From NCBI GenBank assembly GCA_001642005.1, contig LWCA01000337.1, positions 1-32,205 of the forward strand: a stretch of 32,205 nucleotides of DNA, read 5' to 3'. A program made the position numbers and the translations under genes. The notes under the pieces were generated by a model. The model did not search any database. It saw only the letters and a list, made by a program, of their open reading frames with translations, and had not been told where the DNA came from. Of this stretch, positions 22,302 to 32,205 are shown one piece after another (within the stretch, counting starts at the first letter, position 1; every line of letters begins with the position of its first letter). Source of the stretch: Intoshia linei. Its lineage: Eukaryota > Orthonectida > Rhopaluridae.

Positions 22302-25300
22302 ATGGATTCTACATTGAGAAACTCGAAAATCAATGTGACGGATGAAATGCTGGATTACAAGTATATAGATAATTGTGATGAGGTGAGTGAATTGGTGAGT
22401 GTTGTCAAATGTTTAAGAAAGAAACACAAGGGAATGTGGCCGCAGTTGGAAAAATATGCACTAGACAAAATTGCGTTAATCGAACCAAAACAGTAAAATG
22501 TTTTTAAATAATTCACTATTTCCAAATATCTAGTACAATTTTGAGAAATTCTGTTCCCATAAGCAAAACCAATCAATTACAAAAAGAACAACGGGAGGAT
22601 ATTAAAACTTCTTTAGATGTACCATTTTCATGTATATTTATTTGATTCATTATAGGATTTTTTTAATGATATGAAACGTGCAGATAATTTGAATATTAAT
22701 CAACAAGATGACAACTTTAAAATTCGACAAACTACTGGGTTTAAAACTTTTAACCAACAGGCTGCCATAACAAATGACGAAAAGGTGGATTTCATTTTAT
22801 GTTTATAAAGTTTATTTAGAAACTGGATAAACCAAAATCAGTTGCTCCTAGATCTTATGCTGATTGGGATAAGTATGTTTATTTATTTGTATTACACTAT
22901 TTGTAACAATTTAAAATTGTTTCATGCTTCCAGGAAATACATTTGACAATTTTTATCTAAACTATTTACAAAATTATTAACTAAGTAACTAATTAAGTGT
23001 TTAAATTTTAAATTTTATTTCATTTTATATTGTTAGATAAATTTTATTTTGTGTTTTCATTTAATTTTATTCAAAATTAGGTTAAAATTCTCGTCAGATG
23101 AAGAAACCGAACAAAAAAATACATTTAAGCCTATTCCACCAAAACCAATAGTTTCAATGGACAGTAAATACAAAATTTTGTTGACGAGATGTGAACAAAT
23201 TGTTGAAATTGGCATGACACAGGCACAGAGTTTGTTTTTATGTTTTTTTTAAAATAATTTCAATTAAAATTAAGATAAAATAGGGCACTGTTTAAGAACT
23301 TTTTTTTAGGTTGCCATAAAATCATAATGATTATGATTTAAAAACTATTCCAGAATTTATGTTTTATAAAATTTTAGGATTTAATTGATTTTTAAAACAA
23401 ATGGTAAGTTGAGGGTTTGACCATCAAGGTACGCGTTTCTGAGGCTGAGATTTACGACAATGTTTATGATTTTACAATGTCTCCCAGAATTTATGTTTTA
23501 TTAAAATTTTGGGCTTATTTTGTTTTTAACAAAAAGATAAATTGTGTTTTTGACCTTGAAGGACTCAAATTCGGAAACTGAAAAATAGACATGTTCTACG
23601 AAAAATTGTATTAGAAATTGGTTTTTTTAAATATACAGAAACACAAGCTGACATTAAATTTTGTAGAAGTAAAGGATATATGAGTATATCAATTTTATTA
23701 TTATTTAGAAATGGATCAAGATCAAAGAATGCGAAAGGCTTACAATGAGAAATGTAAAGGAAATGAGGTAATTTTACATTTTTTTGTTCACATTGTCCAA
23801 TCATATCATTTATAAACTTTTTATTTGTGGTTTTGTATTCGTAGTTTATATTGTCAGGGTCACGGAGAATCAGCAGTAATACCAGGCCAGGTGGAAATTG
23901 TACACTCATTTAATATTTTTTTAAAAATAAAAGTTTATACATTGTATCATTGATCGTTTATTCCAGAGGTGGGGAATTTTTCCAATTTTTTTAAAAACCT
24001 CTTATTCCAACCACAAATTACTAACGCTTAAGGGAATTTATCCTCTTTTTTCAATAATATTTTTCAAAATATTATGAGTTGTTACGAACTGCAACGCTAT
24101 CATCAAAATTGTTAAAATTAAAAGAAAGCCCTTATAACCGTGCAACCTACGTCAACACAAAATGAAAGAAATTTCTCTACTGCTTCTAATGTCGTTACAA
24201 AACGTAGAACGCGTTTAAAAGACGAATCTATCAATATTATGTGTGTTTTGAAACACTTTTTCAACAATCTAAAATAAATAAATTTTTTTCTAATTAAATT
24301 TGTAAATTTCAATTTAGATTCATGTTATTTCATTAATTAAATTTCTGTTTGTTTCTAAAATTAATTAAGGTCTCTAAAATTTTTAATGTTATTATATTAT
24401 ATATGAATAAAAATTTTTAATTACCCGGTACTCGACTTTTGTCATTTACCGGGAAATCACAATCACTACTGTCAACCATCCTGGGTATGTTATATAAGAA
24501 TATTATTTAGTATTTTGTGGCCAATGAATTTGAAGAGGCATATTGTTGCTATGAACGTAGTTTAGTCTACTTTGATACATTAAATGCCCTTAATAATAAA
24601 GCACTACTACGTATGCTGTTTTTTATTTTTTAATAATATCAATATTAGTTGTTAAAATGTCCCAATTTTCCGATGCTATAAAGATTTGCACCAATGTTTT
24701 GAAAAGAGATGCTACAAATAATAAAGGTATACTTTTAATAATATTCAGATCCAATCATTATTATTATATTAATTTGTACTTAAAATTTTTTTGAATGGGT
24801 AGTAGAGCTATTCCATTTTTCTAATATAAAAATGACATAGAAAATGAGCGCCACTCAATTTGCTGCAGAATGATATTAATATTTTTAATTTTTATTTAAA
24901 AAACCCCCGTGTTTTGAAGTTTAAAGTGTTCATGTTATGATTTTTCAGTTTATTGAAAATCAGTTAATAATTATTAACTATTAATAAATTTACATAATAC
25001 CAATTTCTAATTTATTTTAATTTATAAAACTTTTTAAAATGTCAAATTTTGGAATGATTTCATCATTTGAAAGTTTACAAAGAATGTCCGAAATTTTTTC
25101 ATATTTTCTTGAATTAAACGATATAATAATGACATTTGAATCTTGTGAAAGATCATTTTCGACATTAATTAATTTTAGTAAATTAACTATTAAAGTTTGA
25201 AAATATATGTTCAAAAACTATGAACAAATTTAATTCATATTTGTTAAATTCAATTCAATTTAAATTGGTACCAATTTTCTATGTAAAAATTTACATTTAT

Positions 25301-28300
25301 TAAATTTTTTTATTTGGTAATATTAATAAATCTTACATATTGTATGTAAAAAAATAGTTAAGAAATATTAATAGTATAAGCGTCAGTGCTTTCCAACCAT
25401 TTTTGATTGGCGACACATATTTTAATCTCAAAAAATTTCGCGACGCACCAATCAAAATAAACGATTGATTAATAAATATAGTTGAACTAATTTTTTCTAT
25501 TAATAATCTGAACATAAGCTATGTAAAATTTATCATCATCACTAAAAATATCTTTGATTTGCATTTTTACGTCTTCCAATTGTATTGTATGCTAATGGAA
25601 TTTAAAAAAATTAAATAAAATTTTAAGTTTGGCGACACACAAAAGTGTCACGACACACCGGTTGGAAAGCACTGATCTACGGTAATAAAATACATTCACA
25701 ATGTTTAAAATGTATTTACAAAAGTAATGAATTAAATTTTATTATTTTTACATTGGTTTTACTATAAACTTGACAAAATTATTTTTTTACAATAGTACTT
25801 AAAAAATATTTGAGTAGAAGCATTTAAAATATTTTCACCCAGTTCATATAAATTCATGTCTTTTTAAATTTCAAAAAAAAGTCCATATTGGAATAGTCCT
25901 AATCATTAGGGCCTAATGGGTAGTTTGACCAATTAGAATAACTGTATATAAATAAATTGACATATTTATCATATTTAACTAATTTTTAATAAAAAATAAA
26001 ATTTCAAGCTTTGACATTTATATAACACTAGCTGGAATATTATGTATTTTGTACAAACAGTACCTAGTTTTTCCGAGGCCAGACTTATTAATTTTACCAA
26101 AAAATAAATTATATAATAAAATGATACTATTCACTATTACCAATCCTTCAAAGGAGTGGTTTTCAAACTTCTTTTGGCATGGACCGATCATTTCACATTA
26201 AATTAATATTAAACTGAATTGTTTTTATCTAATTTTATTTTGTTAACATTTGTGTAAAGAATTTTAAAAACAATTTTATCATCCTATTTTTTTAATTTAT
26301 TAGAGGGAATGATTTTTTATAATGCGATGGAATATATTCAGTATTTGATTTCGATAACTAAAAAATATTTTATATCAATAAATAAAGGATTCAGCACATT
26401 TAAAAACCAACATATATATTTAGCTGAATTATTTTATATAGGTGAGGATTGTTGATTAGAAAATAAAATAAATGTTTATCTTATATAAATATATTAATAA
26501 TTGGAATGCTTCTATATATTTGTAATGATTTAATTATAAATTCACAGCTCGGCTGCGGCGCGCTCTCTCAAATATAAAATTACGTTATTACGAAGAAGCA
26601 AATAAAGACATTTTAAAAGTATTACAAGTTGAACCTAAAAATACCTGGGCTCTGGTAATTTTTTTGATACATGTTACACAGTTACAGCAATGTAAATTTA
26701 ATTTATCATTTATGTGATTTAATATCAACTATGTATCATTTAATTTTTTGTTTAGGAAATGTTGAAAGATAACAAGTCCAAATTAAACAACAAAAATATT
26801 GGAAAGCGATTAAAAATTGAGGTATGCTATTTAATATTCACAATTTTAACAAATTGGTCAAAATTTTCAAAGGTTCAGTGGTCTAATTCAGGCATTCTCA
26901 ACTCTTTTTCGCTGTGAATCCCTACAATGATGTTGAAAAAACCTGTGGACCCCAAAAAAAATTATATAAATTACATCTTTTATTCATATAAAATTTAATG
27001 TGTGTGTTACCGTTTATTTAAAAACCTCACTTTCTAATACATTTTTTCAACAGTGATGCAGCATCGCAAATGTCATTTTCCGAAATTGAGTTTTTAGGGT
27101 CAAAAACAATTTTATTTTAATAAAAATAAAATCAGCTCTAAAATTTCAAAAATACATATATTCTGAAACGCGTTTGAAAGTCATTACCGTTGTCGTAAAT
27201 CTCAGTCTCATAAATTTACATCTTCATAGTCAAAACAACAAATTACCCTTATTTTAAACATAAAAAAAGTCGTAAAATTTTATTAAACAATTCTTGTATA
27301 GTTTTGAAAATCATAATCATTATCATCAATCGCAACCCCTAAAAATTGCACTTTTTGACAATCCGTCCATGGTGGAACAAGTTTGGGAACCACACTTCAC
27401 CCAAAATGCATGATGGAAAAAACTATACTACAGGTATTTAAAATTTAATTTTTTCTGGGATTCATGTTTTTTAAGATCATACACTCATTATATTTAATAT
27501 ATTTACTTAAATTTAGTCTTATTGGAAAATAGATTTTATATTAGATGGTGTTAATCAGAAATAATTACTATCATTGCGGAATTATCATTTTATCTTTGAA
27601 AATAATTTAAAAAAAATTTTTCAAAAAACTGCTGTCGACCCCTGGGGTCCACATTAACCTGTTTGAGAATGGTTGGTCTAATTGATGATGTAACATTCTG
27701 TACCTGATGTTATCGTTAATATTTAGGTTTTAAAGTAATTTTGATTCTATAGGTTGTGAATTCTGAACAATCTGACGATTCGCAAGATATCGTAGAATTA
27801 GAAAAACAGCTAAACTCTGTAGTAATTAACCATGATGGAAAATCAAAGTATACTGAAATAGAAAATCAAGTAATTTAATTATGAATATTATATATGAAAT
27901 TTTATCTTAGAGTTTTATTAAAAAATATCGAGAAATGGGGAACGACATGTTTAAATTAGGAAAATATGCTGAAGCAATAAAATACTATTCCGAACCGATT
28001 AAATGTCTGATATGCAATATTGACGTTGACGAGGAAGAATTATTTATTTATTTAAAACGTGAAATTTGTCCAATTTTTGAATTGCCATCCATATATTCAA
28101 TTGTATTGAATAGATCTCATTGTTATTTAAAAGTTGGAAATTATAAATGTGCTATCCAAGATGCTAAATATGTCATCAAATATTACCCAACATATTATAA
28201 AGCACACTACCGATTGGGTCAAATATTTGAATGTATGGAGAAGTAATTTCTTTCTTTAATAAGGTAAGACTGGCTCTCTAAATTGGGAGGATTATAATCT

Positions 28301-30222
28301 TTAAATCAGGTGTTTGGTGAATTAAAGGGTTGTATTTGGCTTGAAATTTTAATTTAAGTAGCAAATAGTTGAGACTCAACTTGAGACTTAATTAAAAGTT
28401 AATTTTTAATGAAGACCAGTGACGTATATGAGTCGACGCTTACATTTAACTACTAATTCTTTAGGTTCAATTACGCTTACATTTTTTATCTAAATTGCAT
28501 AAATATGAATCAAAATGAACAAATTGCTTGGAAAGCTAAATCTAGGTTTATATTTCATTTATTGGTTTACATTGTTTTAGGTGTGCATCGTTTCTTCGAT
28601 ATAAACATGGATCTGATTTTTGGAAAAAAGAATTGCCGCACTACTTGGCTCTTTCTACCAAATATGAAGAATTAAAATTTTCAACATCAAGAAATATTTC
28701 GAAAAAGGATTTAACAGATAAAAGTGATTCAAAACCTATAAATTGTGATGTGGATATTAATGATTCAAAATCTGTAAAGTCTGAACCTAATATTAAGGAT
28801 TCGTTGCCTGTTACTTTAATCGATATGATTGTAGAATCTGAATCAGATACAAGTGAAGATGGAACGTTACCTAGAACAGTTGATGATGAAAATACGTTGA
28901 TATCACCAAAGTCTAACTCGTATGAAAAAATATTTCATGATGAAATCTGTCAAGAGACATCAAATACTATATCAGATGTAACGGTTAATAACGTCATCCC
29001 TTCAAACTCGTCAGAAGAAACTTCGTCAATGGTTTTTATTCAATCAGAGGATGAAGGTTTCGATCTGAACATTGAAATAGTTGAAGAAAAAAAAGAAAAA
29101 ATTAACAAAATAACGGAAACGATTAGTGAATGGTGTAATGATGATGAAGATTTCGGTATATTTTAATACTTGAGATACACCAATAATTGACAGACGGTTT
29201 ATTAAACAATTATTTATGGACGAATTATTTACTAATCAATTAAAATACTGTGTAAATTGGTGTATGGTTTTACTATACATTTTTGTACTTTTGTTTTTAG
29301 GGTGTAAATTTTTTTATTGTAATGTTTAAGTATAAATTTTATTAACTACATGTTATGTATTTTTAGTGATACTCAACAATGTTGAAAAAACAATAAAAAG
29401 TGAAATTTTCAATTTGATTCAAATTAGAAAGAAGGGTTTGGAAACTAACAGTACTGCAAAAAATGAACATAACACTTCTTTTGTTAGACTATTTTCAAAT
29501 TCAATCAAATATACTGACATACACTTGAAGCACCTTTTGCAAATCAAACCATCTGAATTAAATAAAGGTTTCCTTTATTATTTTTATGGTAATTTTTTAA
29601 TTTAGTTGTATCAAATCAACTTGACAATCAGTTTATACATTTAATGGTCAAGTGTTTGGTTGCTCTTGAACAAGAATGTAATTTTTCATGTTTTTATCTG
29701 TAACTGGTATACAATTTATTTTAACCTTTCTTGAAATACAGTCAGGCCTCTCAATACGGATGAACATTCAGTTGATCGATACATCTTAGAGCGACATAAT
29801 CATCGATTTTGTTAATTAATCATAATGTTGATTTTTTGAAAATAGTTTTGTGATTTTAATGACGATGGCCACAATTTTGTAGGGTTTTTAAGGAAATATT
29901 TATTTCTAACATTTTTTAATGATTTTGGAGATAATTTAGGGACCAAAATTTTGTAGGGAATATTTTTTAATTGCTACATTTAGCCGAGTTTATGGTTGTA
30001 CTTTTGTATCTTACTGAATTTATGAAGTGCAAGCGTATGAAATTTCTTTTAAAAATGATTGACGACTCAACGAGACAAGGTAAATTATTTACAATTTTCA
30101 TTAATTTTAAAATAGATTTACTGTTTGTATTGAATGGTTTTGATCAGCAGAATTTGACATACCAGAGACTATATAAAAATTCCAATTTTAATGAAATGTT
30201 TGATTTATTAAAAAAAAACTGA
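22302..30222 (+). CDS. SPAG1: Sperm-associated antigen 1 (axonemal dynein assembly factor), 18 exons
   Basis: Exons: 22302-22492, 22534-22618, 22656-22784, 22820-22872, 23081-23229, 23709-23767, 24511-24610, 24649-24726, 26548-26654, 26756-26821, 27753-27869, 27911-28242, 28465-28545, 28581-29155, 29367-29567, 29606-29677, 29984-30079, 30116-30222. They total 2598 bp, or 865 aa, with every phase closing; human SPAG1 is about 926 aa. The N-terminus (LDYKYIDNCDEVSEL) and RSYADWDK match SPAG1. A first TPR block spans about 205-310 (CKGNE, FEEAYCCYERSL, LRRAL, VLQVEPKN). IGKRLKIEVVNSEQSDD follows. A second TPR block spans 379-515, then an acidic, Ser-rich linker to about 707. An RPAP3_C-type C-terminal domain spans about 745-850. 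It is expected to work in the cytoplasm as an HSP90 co-chaperone for dynein arms. The third TPR block of the vertebrate protein appears absent. Candidate AATAAA at 30253-30258. Confidence 0.93.
23310..23700 (+). repeat. R1 dispersed repeat, near-complete copy before SPAG1 exon 6
   Basis: It contains AATTTATGTTTTATAAAATT, TTTACGACAATGTTTATGAT, TTTTTGACCTTGAAGGACTC, AAAAATTGTATTAGAAATTG and AAGTAAAGGATAT. It ends within roughly 20 bases of the acceptor of exon 6 at 23709. Confidence 0.75.
25384..25674. mobile_element. hAT-type MITE in SPAG1 intron 8
   Basis: It begins CAGTGCTTTCCAACC and ends GGTTGGAAAGCACTG, a perfect 15-bp terminal inverted repeat over 291 bp. Subterminal GGCGACACA-type blocks occur at both ends. 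The CAGTG.TT.CCAACC terminus is typical of hAT elements. The 8-bp flanks (ATAAGCGT and ATCTACGG) do not match, so the target duplication is worn or lost. Confidence 0.75.
26889..27675. mobile_element. Non-autonomous hAT element with intact target duplication, SPAG1 intron 10
   Basis: Exact 8-bp duplications GTCTAATT flank it at 26881-26888 and 27676-27683. The ends, CAGGCATTCTCAACT and GTTTGAGAATGGTTG, are imperfect inverted repeats. Its 787 bp hold no transposase, but contain an R1 repeat (about 27000-27360) and GACCCCTGGGG-type subterminal sequence. It makes up most of the 931-bp intron. Confidence 0.82.
27000..27360 (-). repeat. R1 dispersed repeat nested in the hAT element
   Basis: It shares GTGTGTTACCGTTTATTTAA, GTCATTACCGTTGTCGTAAA, TACATCTTCATAGTCAAAAC and TATAGTTTTGAAAATCATAA with the copy at 13066-13400. 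Confidence 0.75.
29741..29970 (+). repeat. R3 repeat, short-array copy before SPAG1 exon 17
   Basis: It shows GAACATTCAGTTGATCGATA, then GCGACATAATCATCGATTTT, then about 1.5-2 units containing ATTTTGTAGGG and GATAATTTAGGGACC. It ends about a dozen bases before the acceptor of exon 17 at 29984, the same placement as the R3 copy before receptor exon 2. Confidence 0.75.
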
Positions 30223-30523
30223 ACGACATTAATTAGTAAATTGTATTTATAAAATAAAATTAATTACCAACGTAGACTCAACCATTTTTACTTGACTATA
30301 TCTTTCAAAATAGTTTTTGACATTACAGATTAGTATTATTGTGACAGCCATTCGCTTATAACATCGACACATTCAACTTGTAGTTTATGGTTAGGCAAAC
30401 GAAAGGGTTTAGAGTTTAAACTTAATTAAATTTAATCTAAATAGTTTTAATAATTAAATTTTTATTTAAAATTGTTAAAAAGTTGTAAATATTTAAAGCC
30501 TTTATGAGTAATTTCACCTGGAA

Positions 30524-30778
30524 CTAATACTCGAATATATTCTCCAATACTTCCTGGTCTAATGGGTTTGAAACTTTAGATAACAAAATATCCTTTTGCG
30601 GGCTTGTGAGTTTATTTTTTTCTTTGACGCACTCAAATAATTTCTCTTCTGTTTTAAATTTTTTATATATTTCCTTAAAATCTTTTAACATCTTAATTAA
30701 CGAAGATCGTTTTAATAATGCAATTTCAAGATGAAATTCATATGATACATACTGGTAATTATTATCATTTTCGTTCAA
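30524..30778 (-). CDS. Possible terminal exon of an unidentified gene
   Basis: An open frame of about 84 codons ends in a stop at 30524-30526. It has no credible ATG, and an upstream stop closes the frame near 30815. The composition is Lys/Glu-rich and helical (ALLKRSSLIKMLKDFKEIYK, then KEKNKLTSPQKDILL), unlike the low-complexity frames nearby. An acceptor-like CAG before TATGTATCA (about 30748) would start an exon reading YVSYEFHLEIALL. I do not recognise the family. It could also be a chance frame. Confidence 0.35.
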   Translation of the reverse strand: MNENDNNYQYVSYEFHLEIALLKRSSLIKMLKDFKEIYKKFKTEEKLFECVKEKNKLTSPQKDILLSKVSNPLDQEVLENIFEY

Positions 30779-31139
30779 GGTTAAGTGATTAAAATTGCAT
30801 GTATCCGAGAATGATTAACGTGACTGTAAGAACCAAGTAAAGTTCGGGTACCACAACATCGGAGAATTAACTCACTGAAACCAAATCAAGTGATCTTGAG
30901 TAAGGAAAAAATAAAAAGTAGTCAATATTGACTCGTATCCAAGCATGTTGTTAACTTATGGTTCCAATTTTTCAAAATCCAAATTATTTACATCGAATAG
31001 GGATTTCTGTTCCATTATTAGAATTATCATTTTTAACATTACCAGCTTTGTTAATATTAGAAAAACCTTACACTTTGATTTTTTTCTACCAGACATGTAC
31101 AACTGTACCATCTGTAATATTTTTTAAATTCTAGAGCTG

Positions 31140-31430
31140 TTTTTATTATAAAAAAAAATGTTAATCTGGGATTTTGATCGTAAAAATTATCTTTTTCCAT
31201 TTATGATAATGTTTATGGTTTTAAAAACTATACCATAATTTATGTTTAATTTTTAAAACTAAGGGTAATTTAGGTTTTTGACCATGAACTCAAATTCTGA
31301 AACTGAAAAATAGATAAAAACACCTCCTGGAAAAACTATTAGAATTTGAGTTTTTTTTAAATCCTGCGACTCTCAATTGTTTTAATAAATGGTTACACAC
31401 ACAGGAATTTATTTTTATAAAGGATTTTAT
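31140..31430 (+). repeat. R1 dispersed repeat, copy downstream of SPAG1
   Basis: It contains TTTATGATAATGTTTATGGT, TTTTTGACCATGAACTCAAA, GAAACTGAAAAATAGATAAA and GGTTACACACACAGG. These lie in the same order as in the copy at 23310-23700. Confidence 0.7.
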
Positions 31431-31875
31431 TAAAAAGTTTAGTAATTAACCATTTAGTTAACTTTTAACTCAATTTTTCAAAGCAATTCAAATTCACAAT
31501 ATATCTGAAAAAAAGTGAGTTTGCTAATATATTTATATCGAAATAATGCAGTAAAATGAAAACAATTTCAAATAAAAATTTTAATAGTGTACAATAGGTT
31601 AGACACAATTTCAATATTTTTTAATTTCTTATGGGCCATTAGCCAGAAAGTTTCGTTTTGTTAAGTTAACTTAAAATACAAAATTTGAAAACTCTACGAG
31701 GGTGCTCAAGGATACTGAATTTTAGTATACGATTTTTATACATAACTATGTATGAGTAGGATATACCGAGGGTTTATCTTAGTTTTACCATATTTAAAAT
31801 AACATTGATTACGGAGACGTTCAGTTTGGCGAAAACTATTGTGTTTAAATTATTACCAAAGGTTTGTAGGCGTGC

Positions 31876-32205
31876 CTAATTAAATAATAACATGCAAAAA
31901 GCTAATATTGTTTCACTTTTCGAATTAATCAGAGACCGAAGAACTATAATTTTATAAAATCCATCAGATGTTATACACACCGTTAAAAATTCAACAATTG
32001 TATTACCATAATCATGAGCTCTTTTCCCGTCAAATTGCAGACAAAAATCTTTTTTAAAAAACTGAATATCTGAATTTATTTTATCTGTACAACAACCAAT
32101 TTCTTTGTTCAAAGCACGCATGCACAATGTGCATTGCACATTGTTCTACACGGAATGATAGAATTAGTGATTGTTTTTAGAATCGTTTGCATTTTACGTG
32201 AAGAA
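31876..32205 (-). pseudogene. Decayed DNA-transposon transposase, N-terminal part
   Basis: On the minus strand an open frame from about 32139 to a stop at 31876 includes FDGKRAHDYGNTIVEFLTVC. This corresponds to the FDGK..G...V..L.V region that precedes CFDTTASNTG in this transposase family (recognised from memory). A different frame upstream (32205 to about 32150) also looks related, so a frameshift is likely. It stops before the catalytic core. It continues past the window edge and is not functional as seen. Confidence 0.6.

Larger units (their letters stand above)
30223..31875. other. Downstream interval, mostly gene-free
   Basis: Apart from a possible minus-strand terminal exon (30524-30778) and an R1 copy (31140-31430), no feature is recognisable. 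Around 30992-31045 on the minus strand lies a short stretch with good splice-like borders that would read GNVKNDNSNNGTEIPIR. It might be a small exon of the same unknown gene, but I could not join it in phase. Confidence 0.4.

Noticed and set aside
23565-23909. A 114-codon minus-strand reading frame
   Set aside because: It lies antisense to SPAG1 exon 6 and inside an R1 repeat, and shows no domain.
24118-24312. Minus-strand 64-codon frame in SPAG1 intron 6
   Set aside because: No recognisable domain or conserved-looking motif. It sits in the intron between TPR exons and may be worn repeat sequence.
29589-29605. A 17-nt intron between SPAG1 exons 15 and 16
   Set aside because: It fits the phase, but using the earlier donor at 29568 gives a 38-nt intron like its neighbours and lines up the SNQL motif with the SPAG1/RPAP3 C-terminal domain without an insertion.
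1-32205. tRNA genes, rRNA, CRISPR arrays, operons or ribosome binding sites
   Set aside because: None seen. The window is clearly intron-bearing eukaryotic DNA, and no cloverleaf or regular spacer array was found by eye.

Overview
This is a strongly AT-rich stretch of nuclear DNA from an animal. It has multi-exon genes with GT-AG introns, polyadenylation signals and many decayed DNA transposons. The gene set is metazoan: a secreted DNase II, a SUEL-lectin membrane receptor, the anaphase-promoting-complex subunit APC6/CDC16, and the dynein-arm assembly factor SPAG1, which implies motile cilia or sperm flagella. Twelve introns are only 35-41 nt long, which is unusual for an animal, but I cannot name the phylum from sequence alone.

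Layout. Positions 1-882 hold the C-terminal part of a decayed transposase. Positions 883-3709 hold no gene, but contain duplicated blocks joined by single N bases that look like assembly or haplotype artefacts. DNase II (+, 3710-10743, 7 exons, 365 aa) has introns filled with repeats. Positions 10744-12387 are gene-poor. A type I membrane protein (+, 12388-18012, 8 exons, 478 aa) follows, with a signal peptide, SUEL lectin domain, CUB-like domain, Sushi-like domain, one membrane helix and a Cys/Tyr-rich tail. APC6/CDC16 (-, 18160 to about 21.9-22.0 kb, at least 15 exons) is tail-to-tail with the receptor and head-to-head with SPAG1 (+, 22302-30222, 18 exons, 865 aa). From 30223 to the end there is one possible terminal exon of an unknown gene (-) and the N-terminal part of a transposase of the same family as at the left end (-).

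The four genes do not form a pathway. The two close junctions are a possible shared promoter of APC6 and SPAG1, and a 147-bp gap between the stop codons of the receptor and APC6. Exon models were built by hand. For DNase II, the receptor and SPAG1 every splice phase closes and the totals divide by three. The APC6 chain closes for 14 exons but its first exon is unresolved.
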